From NCBI GenBank assembly GCA_963971225.1, contig OZ020268.1, positions 43,345,348-43,409,347 on the forward strand: DNA of 64,000 bases. The letters run 5' to 3'. Both the position numbers and the translations under genes were made by a program. Shown here piece after piece: positions 45,579 to 59,276 of the stretch. Source of the DNA: Melieria omissa. Its lineage: Eukaryota > Arthropoda > Insecta > Diptera > Ulidiidae. Position 1 is the stretch's first letter. Every line of letters begins with the position of its first letter. The notes beneath the pieces are model-generated. The model ran no database searches. It was given only the letters and a program-made list of their open reading frames with translations, and was not told where the DNA came from.

Positions 45579-48500
45579 GAAGAAATGAGTAATAAAAACT
45601 CGAGTCGTATGAATTAATTGTGAAATTTGTATTAGAAAACAACTAGGAAAATACTGAAGCTTCCAGATAATGTCATAATAATTTTTTTATATAAAAACCA
45701 AAAAGATTGTTTCAATAATATTTGGGTGATATTTTCTGAGCATTTCAATTTTTTCGACACTACTTATAATCTAACGAAGGAGCTTCTATTCTACGTTTCG
45801 ATAGGAACTCGGTTTCAAAAAGTAGGCATTGTTAAGATTACTGTATCGTGTAGCATGATACCTTCATTATCTGTAGCAAGTACAAAAATAACACAAAGTC
45901 AATGTAAACGACATATATCATTGACATGTTAGGGCTCTGCTCTAATAATAGATTCAACAAATTACAGATAGATTAGATCTTCGTTAGACAGATCTCCACC
46001 ATTTTACTCTTTTCCTCTTCCAAAATCCTTTGAATAGATTGTGACTATAAGTGAAGGTCGTTATTTTAGAATAGAAATTATAATTATTGAGAATTTCAAT
46101 ATTGATTTTTTTCTAAATATTTTTGAACCCTACAAACTCGTTTTTCCCCCCAGTCACAAAGGTAATCACGCTAATGAGTTGAGCTACGAATATGTTCTGC
46201 CAAAAAACATGTCCAACAAAAATGCCAAACGAAAATCAAACAAGCAGAACTCTATCAACTTAAGTGCCAAAATGCACCAACAAAAGCACAAATTACCGAA
46301 CGAAAAACATCGAATTTCCCAGCAGAAAACGACACATTAACTCTCAACAAGTCGTCGCCTGAGAAAACAAATGTCGTATGTCCTACTATGCTTAATAGAA
46401 CATACGACATTCGTTTTCTGAGGCGACGAAGTGTGGCTGTTGGGCTGCCACTGGGCTTTGTGCATTGCTTTTGTGGCATTGTACAATAGTCGAAAAACAA
46501 AAATACTCGAACTCAGGAAATTGAACAACGCGAAATTCGCAAAAAAAACAGCAAAAATTGCAGCGACTCAATTTTGTGGGAAGAGCAGGAATTGTCCTTT
46601 TTAAAATATCGGAATGTTTGTGCGCGAATTTATGCCGTTCACCTCCTACCGAATGTTGCAGCGCAGCAATTTCGAAAACATCTCAACGCGTAGATATCCT
46701 GTTTGGGGCTTCGTGCTGGCTCCGCACTACGCGGTTTGCAACAACCCGCTGTTTTGTACATACTTGCCGTACGTTCAGCTGTTGGCTGCTTCGCTTCGTA
46801 TGTTGCGTCGCGTTTCGTTTGCCGTTCTATTCATTATTATTATTTGCAAAAATAGCATTTAATGGATTTCAAATGCATTCAGCAGTCATTATGTGGTATC
46901 TCACCGCCCCAGTGGCAGGCGGAAGGGTGGGCTTTCGAGTGTGGGCTGCAAGTGTAGACAGCGCCGTGCTGCATTTAAATGGTTTTTTAGAGCGTGCACA
47001 CTCCACAGCCGGTGAGCAGTTGATGGAGTAGGCTGGGGAGGAGTGGATGGCGCGGCACAGGGTGTGGTGTGTGGTTGCAGCGCACTTAAGCAAAAGTGAT
47101 ATGCATCTTCAACGCGTCCACGGCACCCACACACGCACACATATGAACAGAGAACGATTGCACATGCGGCGACACCCCCTACCCCGCACTGAGTTGACTG
47201 CATCCTTTCAGCGAACTTTTTCATTGCTTTCTTCTGTCATTGAGCGTAGGGTTCGAGGTTGGCCCTCATCTTAGGTAGAGTAATAACTTTTTTCGCCGCG
47301 AGTGTGCAACGGAAAGATGTATGTTTGCATGTGTGAGTGTTGCTGCGTTCTAATGGTAAATGATAATGATTGACGCAGAGCGACAGGTAAGAAGAACAGG
47401 CAACATTGCAGATACAATTAAACATTGCAATGAAATTTGGTGCCGTCAGGAACGCATTTACGATGCGCTACAATTCCAATAAGTCAATGATTAATGGGAA
47501 TGGATAATCTGAGATTTGGCAGTGCAAATTTTTGAAACCATCAACGGTGAAGCTGACTTTAGACAACAAGACAGGCTTAGAGTTCTAAAGAGATCAAAAG
47601 TTGTTATATTAACAAAATTCGAAGGTCAAAAGTCTATAAATTAGAAGTTTTCACCAAAGACCATATGAATCTCAAAAAGCGATCTTCTGATTACGTAAAA
47701 TTTATAATAATAGTTATATTGCATCAATATGCATTAGTGTTCTTGATATTTGATGCTTCTGACGAACTATGAAAGTTCATTGTTTAGAAGAGAAGGACAC
47801 TCAGTGGAGTCCGTTACAATGAAAGCATGAATCGTATACGTGACAAAGACAACTATATAGACTCTATATAGTAAACTGAGTCGAATATGAGGTAAGCATA
47901 GCAAAGCATGTTAGGGTCTCCAGCTGAACACTCCAGCAATACTCAACACTCAAATTTACCCTAACCACATCTAAAGCCACACAGTGCATATTTCGGACGT
48001 AGCGTGCAAAAAGTGTTAACCACCTGCCGAGCGTCGGGGTGTGAGAGGTTAACTGAAAGACTTTCCTATTTAGAAAAACGTGCGCTTCTCTTTTTCTTGC
48101 GACAGCATCGAAAAAAAACAAAACTGTTCACCCTTTTCAACTTTTGCGGCGCACGTTGGCGCTGAATGGCCGCTGTCAGTGGCGGTTACGGGTGCTTGGG
48201 CGGTTGGGCGGCGGGGTGCTGTGGTGGGTGCTGCGGCTCTTTATTTATATTGCAGTCGGCGCGCCGCCGGCTCCTCTCTATAAGCAATAAGCAATCATTC
48301 AATGTACGCACACGAGTGTTTTGTATGGTTTCATTTATTCGGATGCAACTGCTGCTTCTTCTTCCCGTAAGACTGCTGCTCCATTTTAAAAGGTTTCTGC
48401 TGCTGCTTCCTGTCCTCTGTTGCTCGGCATTTGGCGGGCATACGTGCTAAATGTTTACATTATAGAAATTAAAATTTGCCTCTGCCGTTGAATAGCTGAA

Positions 48501-51500
48501 ATCATTTTTGTTAATATGAATGTTGTGTATGGGCCCAGAGATTGGGCAGACATTCGGCTTGTTTGCGTTTTGCGTTGCACATTGTGCTGAAAGACTACTT
48601 CAAATGATAAGTCAGACCAAATTCATTCAACGAACTTGCTTTGAGATAGCTGAATAAAGTATTTTAAAGGGCATTGGTACAATTAGACCCTCCCTGGAGT
48701 GAATAAGGCACACTTGGCCGTGGAGTTTATAATGTCCAATGAGGAGTGTGGAAGCATAAGTACAGATATGTCTAAATATTTGAATAAATGTACATGAACC
48801 AATACATCCGCGAACTTTTAGCAGAGTTGAGATACTGCAGCACACCGACACATTCGAGTACTCTCAACTACGAGTACAATATTTCAATACGATATCTACA
48901 AAATCTTGCCAGCTCCCTAAACATTCCAGTTTGAATTTTCAAACATCTTCAACACACATTATTTACTCATCGAATAATATGAAACATTTTTGTAAACTGA
49001 TTAATAACAGTGGCCAATGTCGCTGGCTTCATGGCTGCAAATATCCAAACACATATTTATGGCCTTCAAAACGTATTATTATTAATCAATTAAAACATTT
49101 TCTGAGCATGTACAGTATCTATTCATCTATCTATCATGCCAACTGTCATTTATTAATCGATTTTTCAACTCGACTCAAATTACCCCCACACAACCGACAG
49201 CGGCCACCACACAGCAACAGATATTTCACACTCAATTCTCGTGCGATCGGTTCAACTAAATATGTGCATATTTAAATTCCATTTAAATACCATCATACGT
49301 CCAGTCACAGTTCGAAAACCAGCTCAATTCGAACGGACGGCCGATCAAATGCCGATCAAATGTCAAAAACTGCATGAGCGATCGTTTGGTGGCTACTCAT
49401 CTTCATCATTGTCATAATTTTTAATTAAGCAACAGCCGGCCAGCGCCAGCGCCACCACCAGCACCAGCAGCCAATATTGAATCTTCCAATTAAAACGGCA
49501 GATAAGCGCATCCCCGCGCGGCACTTGCTGCTGCTGCAATTGCCCCTCTACACCACTCAACTGGACCAACGATCGACCAGCGCTTTCGACCTATCGCTTT
49601 CACAAATCAATCGGCGCGGCATCGAAGCTAGTCGCGTCCACTCACACTGCATGAATGGGCAGTGGCAGCCAACATGATCGCGTCAGTGTGTGCCACAGTA
49701 GCTGTCAAATGGTTTGATCGTACATTTCAGGTCAAAACGACTGGAGGCGCCGGTTGGCGTTTCGTTTCGGCAATTGGCCCCTCTTGCCGCTTCCACCCCG
49801 CAAACAGCAAAACGGCTCTGAAAAACTGGTAATGATCTACGAGTACAAGCCGCACCGAATGCGTTACGCTTCATAGAATTTTCGGGCGTGTGTGATTAAC
49901 AGGCGATCAATTCTTGTTTCTCGCTCATTGCGATCTTGACTGGCTGTCATTTTGTTGGTCAGCCAGTTGCCAGTTGCCCATTGCCGATGCCTTTGCCAGT
50001 CAATTTGTTGATGTTGATCGCGTTGATGCTGATGACGTTGGAAATGGTGATCGTTGTATGGCGTCGCCGGTATTATTGCTGGCGATCATGCGGAGCATTT
50101 GGTCTATTTTAGTCCACCGTTTTTTTTGTGAAACTGATCAAAGACAGACTATAAATACTTCTGTGATTATTGTGATTATTATTTGTTGGCTTGTTATTGT
50201 CGATATTGTTGTCGGCGTTGGCGGAGTGAAAAATTGGCCGATTTGATTGCTTCCGATCACGAGAGATTCTCGTCTTCTGGCGTTTGTTTTCTGTTTGTTT
50301 TGGCCGAAGCTTCATAATTTCGTGTATTTTTTAAATTTTCGATTTCGATTGTGCATCATTGTTCGAATATTGATTTTTGTGGTTTTCCGGCTGGTTGACT
50401 GCGTGCGTGTGATAGCTAAATATTGATGAGCGATGAGAATGTTGTGAACCCATGCAGCAGGTAGCAACAATTTTCGGTGCGCTGTACTTGGAACGGGCAC
50501 TGCCTGGCGGACCGCAAGCGGAAGTATTTAAACGTCGCTATGGGGGACATTGAAATTTGAGTTTGAACTTGTCGCTTGGTTCAAAACGAGACCCTACAGT
50601 TTTCAAATTAAAATAAAGTCTGTTCTTAGCGATCGAAAGTTTGTTGCTCAGCTGCCAACCAAGAATATTGCATAATATCGAGTATTGAGCTGAAAGTCTG
50701 GTGCGAAAGTTCAAGTTCTTGGCTCTGGTACATATTGTTTTAGCTATAAGGTTAGATTAGATCAGTTTCAACTGCTCAAACACGCCGCTGACAAGTGCGA
50801 ACTCTGCGCTGCGTTCAATTTCTTTCCAATTACGCGAAGTGTAAATGCGTAACTGCCAAGTCTTACACACTTTGCAGCGCAGCGTTGCTGTTCGGATCAC
50901 TTGTTCAAATACCATCGATAAGTTTAATCGGTCGTCGAGGCCCCAATCGCCGCACCGGCCCCTTGCGACCCCCAACCAGGGTGTGCGCGTCGCGCTGTGA
51001 CGGGTGACGACGCTCTTCCTGCCGCGCTCGCACACGCGCTTCTTCTGCCGTCAGTCGGTTTGCTTTGGCTGCTGACATGCGAGTAGATCACTTTTTGTTA
51101 ATTCCACTGATAGATAGACATTAATTAAATTTGTTGTAGATTTGTTGCTCGCTCGCCGGCCGGCGCTGCCTTCAGCTAGCTGCCGGCTTCTAGAATCCGA
51201 AGCAACACCAACAAGTATCTGCGAGATTAAAAATCAATACTGTTGTACAAATATTAAACAAGTGAACGAATGTGTGCGGCTTTGATATTTTTTTTTTACT
51301 TCATTTTGCTATTAAATAAATTTGATTACCGAAAATATCACAAAAAAATTGCTGTTGATCTTTTTGCGTTCACAAATAATTAAACTTACGCCTAAAGTAT
51401 GGAAATATTGATAATAATACACAAATAATAAAAAGTTGTTTTAGTACTGGGGGTCTATCAGGAAAGTAAAGTTTAGCTTTGTTATTTGTTTTTGTTATTG

Positions 51501-52678
51501 TATTCTTCTCTGCAAATAAACACACTTGTTCGTAGAATAGCTGGGACATGTCGTCTATTTTTGCTTCGATTTGAATTTCGATTTTTAGTTCCGAATTGTC
51601 ATTATTCCGGTAATTAACGCAAATTTTGGACAGTGCGCGCGCTGCTCATTTCATTTGCTGCTGTTTTTTTCTTACTAGTGCTCAACTTCTGACAAATGGG
51701 TGTTTGGTCAAACTTGCGCGCATTTCATATATTATGAGATTTTAACAAAGAAATAAATGAGACCAATTACAAAGAAAGAAAAATTCAAAAATGGAGAAAT
51801 ATATGATACAAACAAATAAATAAAAAAAATATATAATTATATATAAATTCTAAAAAAATAATAATTATATTGAAAATTTGCAGCAATAATAGTGTTTCAA
51901 ATTTGTTATCTATGACGTTTGAAAATATTCACCCAAATACGAATTTGAAAGAAAAACATTAAAACAAATACTCGCGTCAAGAATACAAGTAAACTATCAA
52001 TGTTGGAATAAACAGATTTCAATTAAATGGAAAACAATTTTACTGCAAAAACCTTACTGAAACCTTTACAATTGAGCCGAAAACAAACTAAACTCTTTGC
52101 TCATTTTGGAAACTAAATTCTTTACTAAAAATAAATATATATCAACATTTAAAATAATATTGAAAAACTAATCATGGTGTAAAGAAGAAAAGCTTAAAGA
52201 TTGCTTACAAATTTGGACTGCTTAGTCCAAGCTAAGCTGAAATCTTTGAACAAAGTTGATATTTGATCAGGTTTATTTAGAACCAATGTTAGGAATCTGT
52301 CTTATATTACTCATGAAAGTTAAAAACAGTTAAAAAACAGTTTAAACTTAACTTAACGCACACCATGTCTGACAGCACTTGTCGAGAACTTTTTTCCCCC
52401 AACAGTAAAGTGTCAGCTAATTGTACAATAATCCCCAAAATGGAATACATTGCTTTGGTAAGTCGAGTTTTTCGATGGCATCAATTTGACTAAAATGCAT
52501 CCCAAACATTCAGAGATGTTCAAAAACTACTAAACCAGGCTTCGTACTCACACAAGGAAAATCATTCACAGAAGATGCGCCATAAGTCATGCCTTTCATT
52601 CATTCCTTGCGCCATATGATTCGCGGTGAATTTTTCAGTACATTTCAGTACATCTTTTCCCTACTGCCGCAATTTTAT
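45579..52678. other. intron sequence, no gene seen; one hairpin and one GC-richer island
   Basis: Holds the hairpin at 46352-46429. A GC-richer island at about 49320-51070 contains the doubled 11-mer GCCGATCAAAT (49340-49361) and several ATCGAT/GATCG words. Long AT-rich sequence lies at 51240-52350. Frames such as 46558-47031 and 49914-50246 have no domain. The island could be regulatory, but nothing read here proves it. Confidence 0.55.
46352..46429. ncRNA. candidate small-RNA hairpin (30-bp stem, 18-nt loop)
   Basis: The left arm (46352-46381, TCGTCGCCTGAGAAAAC...) and right arm (46400-46429) pair at 28 of 30 positions around an 18-nt loop. On the - strand transcript one of the two mismatches becomes a G-U wobble. 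After an asymmetric bulge a further CAACA/TGTTG stem (46345-46349 with 46438-46442) extends the fold. Size and shape fit a pre-miRNA. A small foldback transposon is the alternative. I recognise no known miRNA seed. Confidence 0.35.
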
Positions 52679-52682
52679 TTAA

Positions 52683-53510
52683 CCCTTTCGACCCCAAAGT
52701 TGCCTGTGAGCAACTTCACCTATTTGTCATCTTATAGCAAAAGCTACGATTGATTTATGGGTTTAATTTAACCCATTAGTGCCCAATCTTTTGTTTCGAC
52801 TTTCGAGCTAATTTTCTGAAAGAAATGACCTGAATTTTTATAAAAAACCAGTTCGAATATAAACACGTACAAAAAATATATATTTTTTTCATTTTAATAT
52901 TGCTCCAAATGGGATCATTGGGCACAGCGGAATGTTGTGAAATTCAACGAAGCAATGAACATGCATCCCACGATGTTCGATTCGCATTCGAAATTTTATC
53001 GAAAGCTCGATATATTGTTGCCTTTGAATAATATGCTCTTTTAAGTAAGTGTTCCCAAATGGAAACATTGGGCGGTAATGGGTTAATTACGCACCAACAA
53101 ATTAATATTTTTAGAAATTAATTCAAAGCAAATTACAAAACTTTTACTGTTATCCCCAAAATAATTTTCAATAATTTGTAGAGATATCAATTAAAGTTTG
53201 TGTTCTAATTGAAGTCTACGACTCTAAACTCTGTTTCTTAAATACATAATGGTAAAATAAAATCAAAAAGTGATAATTTTGTATTTTTCCATAAATATTA
53301 TGTAATTTTTCTGTAACTAAAAAATACTGATACAAAACTTATTTAACCCATTTTAAGCTAAAATTTTTCGCAAGTAAACTAGCTCTAGAACTCTAACAAA
53401 GAGGCGTGGCGACTTCAAATATCGTGTGCACACTTCTTAGACATGACTTCATGATTTAAAGAACAAAAAGTAATATCGAGACACAGGGTAAAATTCGGGG
53501 GTCGAAAGGG
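52683..53510 (+). mobile_element. piggyBac-type MITE, family 2, copy 2, interrupted by a nested element
   Basis: Flanked by TTAA at 52679-52682 and 53511-53514, with 13-bp inverted repeats CCCTTTCGACCCC. Removing the insertion at 52772-53082 with one TTAA leaves about 513 bp, close to the 496-bp uninterrupted copy at 45079. Same orientation as that copy. Confidence 0.93.
52772..53082 (+). mobile_element. piggyBac-type MITE, family 3 (CCCATTANYGCCCAAT), nested
   Basis: 311 bp, flanked by TTAA at 52768-52771 and 53083-53086. The ends are CCCATTAGTGCCCAAT and ATTGGGCGGTAATGGG. It lies inside the family 2 element at a TTAA that is single in the other copy, so it is the younger insertion. Non-coding. 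Confidence 0.93.
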
Positions 53511-53514
53511 TTAA

Positions 53515-56500
53515 AACTTTGCCTTTTCGCTGAGGCTGACAGTCATAAAAATGCATTACATTCAACTCATTGATTTATGTAAATCGATTGTTTTGTCATT
53601 CCAAAGATCCTCTTGCATCTTCTTCTGTGTTTATTTTGTGTTTACTCAGCGCGTCACACTTGTGCGACTTATTCAAAGCTGCTGTTCGGGTTACACATCT
53701 TATGGTGAGCACATGGCAAATCTACCCACAGTTGACGTTCTGCTGTCGTTCCCCAAAATCGCGCGGCATCCAGTGCTGGCGACTCCACACTTGTCCCATC
53801 TGATTCAAATTCGAAACGCACTGTTCTTATGATTTGTTTACACACAGCCAAGCTGTCGCTTCGGCCTGTCAAGTCAGCAGTGGATTGCATCACATTTCGA
53901 GTGCCTTCCAAAAAAGTCCATGTGCTCGTCATTGTCTCACTTGTGAATCCCAATCAAATCGAAAATTCAAATTTCGAGCGCTGACAATGGTTGTCCCACT
54001 CGAAAATTTGTGCGCTTCGAACTTGATTCGTTTGAACTGAATAATGCCCGCTCAGTGCAATTATTCAATTCAAATCAATTGCACCAAATGCTCGGTTCGT
54101 TCGTTCGTTGCAGCCTCCACATTATCCATTCCATCCATCGGTATGTGCATTTGTTGTAAAATTATGTCGACCGCTTTAGTTCATGGACCGCGCGGCCGAC
54201 CGACCGAGATTTCTCACTCGCAGTCGAGCGGCCGCTACTTAGACCAACTGCGGATAAATTCAATTCAATTCAATTTAATCGTACACGTATATATAGGATT
54301 TGGATATTTATTTGCCAGTAGCTGTGACAATTGTCAACGACAACAACACAATCGGTCAACAAGCCGCGATCAAGTCTGCTTCCAGCCCGACGACCGACGC
54401 TGATGGCAATCGCCGCGTTGCGGTTGTTTCAACTGTCGCTGATCGCGATGATGATCGCGCCGATCAGCGCTTCATGGGATTATCATTGTGCGCTCATTGC
54501 GCGGCTCATAGCGTTTTCTCTTCGGCATTTCTGAAATTTGCTTACTGTCAGCAGCTGTGTCGCAATGCCTGCGCCCCTCTCCGCCCACCCACAATTCCCT
54601 CCATCTCTGTCGCTCGTTCGCGCTCTCCTTCTTTGGCGACAACCATAACGATGTACAAATTTTGATTTTTTTAAATTGATTATTTCCTTATTTGCTGTGT
54701 ATTGCTCGCGACTTCAGCTATTCCATCACACAATATTCCTACACACTCACAACTACACATGTACTCGTGTGTCAGTCCCTGGCCCTGTCACATGCGGCGG
54801 CGATGCGCGTGATTTTTTTGCAATCATGTTGTTTGATAATTCAAGAAAACGATTTAACGACAATCAGGCAACCGGTGACAAGAAGAAGCTTTGGGCACGG
54901 ACCGCAGCAATGATTTCCAAGCTGATTGTTATCGCTCGTTCAGTCGTCTTTACTCAATTTTAGTTCATGTCATGATTATGGCAATCGCTACAATCATTCA
55001 ATTGAATGGCCAATAACGACAAATGACGACGATGAAGTGTAGCATTGATTGGCCGAGATACGTGACTGTAAAGTCAAGGATTTCAAGTGGCTTGAAGTAC
55101 AATGGTTTCTTCGTGACGATAAATTGTGGTATTTACGAAAATATGTCAATGACTGATGTAGTAACGATATTCAAATTAGCGATTAGCTCATTGGAACACA
55201 AGTTAAAAAATTTGAATGGAGATACCGCCTTCTTTCAGGCTCAAGGTGCCCATTACCTATGTTAATCTATCTAATTCATAGATCGTTGTGACAGATTCTG
55301 AATCAAAGAAGACCAAAAGACTTCAACGTATTAAAGAAGCGACGACACACTGACTGAAATCCTATTAAGATGTTTAGATCGAAAGCCCTTTAAAATCTTT
55401 ATCGAAAGAGCACAAATATTATAAAGTCGGGCAATATCTCCTTTTTCGAGTCTCCCGCGAGAACAATTTGGCAATGGTTTCGACTAACTAAACAAGGTGA
55501 CTTAACGCTCTTTCTCGCATCACAATAAGCTTTTCCAACCTGCTAAGGTTGCCTAAACAACCTGATTCTTTCCCTTAACGAAGTTAGTTCTTTCCTCTTA
55601 AAAACACAGGCACAGCAAAGAAAATTCGGCCTTAGTTCCTCAGAAAGGTTTTCACACCATTTTTATATCCAAAACCCAGCAGATAGCTGTCGCACTTAAC
55701 ATTCGTCAGAGCTGCGTTGCACCAGCACTCGCCAAAGTTCTGAGTACGCTAGCTGGCTTAGAAGTCCCTTTAGATGTGTGCTTTTCATGCCCCTTTCCCC
55801 TTCAGTTTGTATATACTAGCAATGCCATCGTTGTTGGCAACAATGATGATGATTAATTCTCTCTGCGCCTCACTCAACACACGCTGTCATTTTCTGCATT
55901 GCTGACAATTCTAATGAAATGCCGCCGAATGACTCCGCACTTCAGTGCTGAACTTCGGTTACAGTTGACCGGCTGAGGTAAATTGCCGCTGGCGAATTGC
56001 CGTCTATCGAGAGCAAATATCAGCAATAACAACAACGCAAACGCAAACAATTATTTGCTGCAGTTGTGGTTAAACCTGCAGCGACCAGTGTTTCAATGAA
56101 TTTATAGGTAAAACTAAAAAAAAAATTGTTTTCCTCGCCACTCAATTTATGTGAACATTCTCCACGCTTCAATTAAAATCCGTTCAGAAATCGATTTGTC
56201 ATAATTGTAAATCGAAAAGTGTAGAAGGTAAATGTGTATGCTGTGTGCTGTGGCTGTGGTGCACGCAAATGGACAGGCGAGCTTCTTGGCTCATTGCGAG
56301 TGGCAAGTGAATCATTAAATAAGCAGAAGTCTACGAGCACTTAATCAATAAATTTCAAATTAATTGAAATTTCTAATAAGAAACTCAGCCGCGCCTGCCC
56401 ACACACAGCAGCAGCGACAACAAGCTGCCACGCCACTCGCACACTTGTCATTGAATGCAAATTTAGCATGAAGACACGCCGCCGCCTCCACCGAGATGCG

Positions 56501-58773
56501 CCGCCACTCGTCGTCGATACACGAGCAGAAACAAAAATGCCAAGTTCTGCTAATTGAAATGTTAAATTTCCGTTCAAGCTTGTAATTAACTTAGGCACTG
56601 CCATCAGTCGAGCGGCTCGTTCACCCAAATAGTGAAAAATTGACAAATTGACAAGTTGCTGGCGGCAGCTACACGCGCGCTCCATCGACAAGCGAACAAT
56701 TTTCAAACGAAGACATTTTCACACCATGTGCACTGCTGCGCCACAACCCCGTCCGCTCCATACATATCCATTTGAAGTGAACAAGAAGTGGCAGCGCAAC
56801 ACGCTTTCAACGCCCTCCGACGCCCACACTTTTCACTGGGCGCATGCAGCCGCTGCCAGCAATCAACACTGGTGCGATCAAGGCGCGCGTGTGTGTGTGT
56901 CTGTGTGTGTGAATGTGTGCCAATCAGAGATACCCGTTGCATTGATTGAGTGTGCGGATTCCTTCAGTGATTTCCTTCTATCGGCTGCTTGCGCCAGCTG
57001 CACTGTCAGCTGCCTGTGTTGCCACCACTTCCAAAGTTTCTACGCGTTCTACTGCTTCTTTTGCTGCCTCTCCTTCAACAGGCGGACGGTGGATTCGGCA
57101 CTTCATCATCAGCAACTCATCCGCATTAGGGCACCGAACGTATGTTGGAAGATATATTTCGAAAATTTCACATGTCAAATCAGTCGAGTGTAGCCGAACG
57201 CGTAGTTCCTGCCTGTCGCAGTATTCAGGAGCGTTAACAAAATCACTCTAAGGAGGGGTAGTAAATTGTTGAAATATTTCTTAAACCTTTAATAAATGTC
57301 TTTTGGAAAATGTATAAATGTCTTTTAGAAGTACTTACGGCTATGTTGATTAAAAAAACACTGTTTTTGAACAACTAGTAAAAAAAACCAGTCCTGCCTG
57401 GGATGAGTGGAATAAAAACGCCTTTTTGTTAAATTATGCTGCGTGTTCCCTTCTCTTCCTTTTGGGCCTCTGCGTCTTTATCCCGATTCCAGAAAAGTTT
57501 TCTTCATATATCATTTTAGCTGCCACAGCACAAACATACACACCACTTACTACATAAGCTCCACCACGGACGCATTCGCCGATACATCACAAACCGCTCC
57601 CATTGATTTAACGAAATGTTGCGTACATAGTTTATAATGTCGTCCGTCGCAGAATCGAAGATCGACGGCAATCGACAGACCTAACCCCCTCCGGGCGCTT
57701 TCTACTCGCTCGCCGCCATGTTGCCGGCAATTTATCACCACTTCAGCATCTTCGTTGATTCTTTTTCGCAAAACTCTGCATATGTTCAATAATTTTGCGC
57801 AATAGTTGCCGCTTCCTCGCAGCCTTCACAGCGACTGTTGGTGCCACAGACGCGTGTGAAATTATGTCTGCTGCATGCTGCCGTACATGTGTCGCGCTGT
57901 CTCTTTACATATGTCGCAGGGCTGAGTGTGTGCGCGCTTGTCAATTAAGTTCGGATATATTCAATTAAATGCTGTCAAAATTGTAATAAATTTCTTTAAT
58001 TTAGCACTTTGCATAATGCGCCGACTGGCGGCCACAGCAGCATCACCCGCATGCCAGTTGTGCATCTCGAATTGGATGCTGCGCATCATGTGTCCAACTA
58101 TTGACTGTTTGTTTTTCATCATCCAGCAGAGAACACTGTTACTGTTCTCTGCTGGATGATCACACTCGAACTGCAGCGTGGATGGCATGGATAGACATGG
58201 CAAGGCCGCATTTTCCACGCTTACTCATCCTCGGGCGTTGCGCTGGATGCGGCGCATTCAAATGCCATCGACAGCGTGACCACTGCGATGCCCGGAAATA
58301 ATGTCTCTATTAATTAAAAATGATTAGAAATTGTTTATGAGCCTTCCAAACACACATACACACACTCTCAGAGTCCAAAATAAACACAATTTAGTGCAAC
58401 GAGCAGTCAAAATTGGTCTGTTGGCGTAGGCGTTCGAGCATGTTTTCCAAATGTCCGAGTGCACAGAATTATGCTGAACTGGTATTGACGCAAATGCGGG
58501 CTTCGACCGATGGAGTTTGACATGTGGTGAATGTTGAGCAACTTGTTGCTGTAAGCCGGCCACAAACTTTGACTTGAGCTTTCTGAACAGCGGCTAGTCG
58601 GAGGTATTGGAGGCATCTTCAGGTCAACGTATTAAAATCAATTACGATAATTCGTATCGAGTGCTTCAATCAAAATGTTGAATTCGTAAATTAATGTAAA
58701 TTACCAGAATCATTATTCAAAACAGTTTTGTTGAAATGCTGTGTTCTTTGTTAACAACTGCGTTCAACATTCT
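53515..58773. other. intron sequence, no gene seen
   Basis: GC-richer stretches at 53650-54650 and 56390-57200 give several overlapping frames with no domain. A short perfect hairpin lies at 58118-58160. GT repeats occur near 56888-56914. The rest is unique sequence. Confidence 0.6.
58118..58160. repeat. perfect 18-bp inverted repeat with 7-nt loop
   Basis: Arms ATCATCCAGCAGAGAACA (58118-58135) and its exact complement (58143-58160) around CTGTTAC. No flanking duplication identifies a transposon. Confidence 0.9.
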
Positions 58774-59240
58774 ATAACACCGTGCGACAAAAATCAATAA
58801 ATTTCAAAACACACGGAAAAATCTATATACTCGTGAAACTAGAGGCTAAATGTAATAATGTAGTTTTCTCTCTGACATCAGGATTTTTTTTTAAAGGACT
58901 TTGAAATTTCAAGGACATGTTTATTCAAGGCATTATTTCAAAAATTCAGCGCATTGTAGAATAACAATATGGGTATCAAATGAAAGAGAAAAATCCTTAG
59001 AATCTTAGAAAATTTAATGTTTTGGTGCAAAAGGACGAAGAGGTATTGAAAATGTGCTTTTAAAACTGTATCCTTGAATATCCTTGATAATTTCCAATAG
59101 TTTTTTTTAACAATATATCTTAAGGACTAATATGTACACTACTATATCCTTGAATTTCGTCCTTCTAACTTTATTATTTTAAGATATAAAAAACTTAGTA
59201 CTTCTCTCTATCAAACAAAGATATATTGCACCGTACGAAA
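58774..59240 (+). repeat. diverged unclassified repeat, copy 2
   Basis: Starts ATAACACCGTGCGACAAAAA. It then has GAAACTAGAGGCTAAATG, GTATCAAATGAAAGAG and TATCCTTGAATATCC, the same order as the - strand copy at 10590-10997. A degenerate form of the start, GCACCGTACGAAAAAAAAT, recurs in direct orientation near 59229. Boundaries are approximate. Confidence 0.55.
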
Positions 59241-59276
59241 AAAAATAAAATATTTAATTAATAGTAATGGTTTCCT

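Noticed and set aside
46558..47031. 157-codon + strand open frame
   Set aside because: No domain, an overlapping frame on the same strand of similar quality, and no sign of splice or promoter structure.
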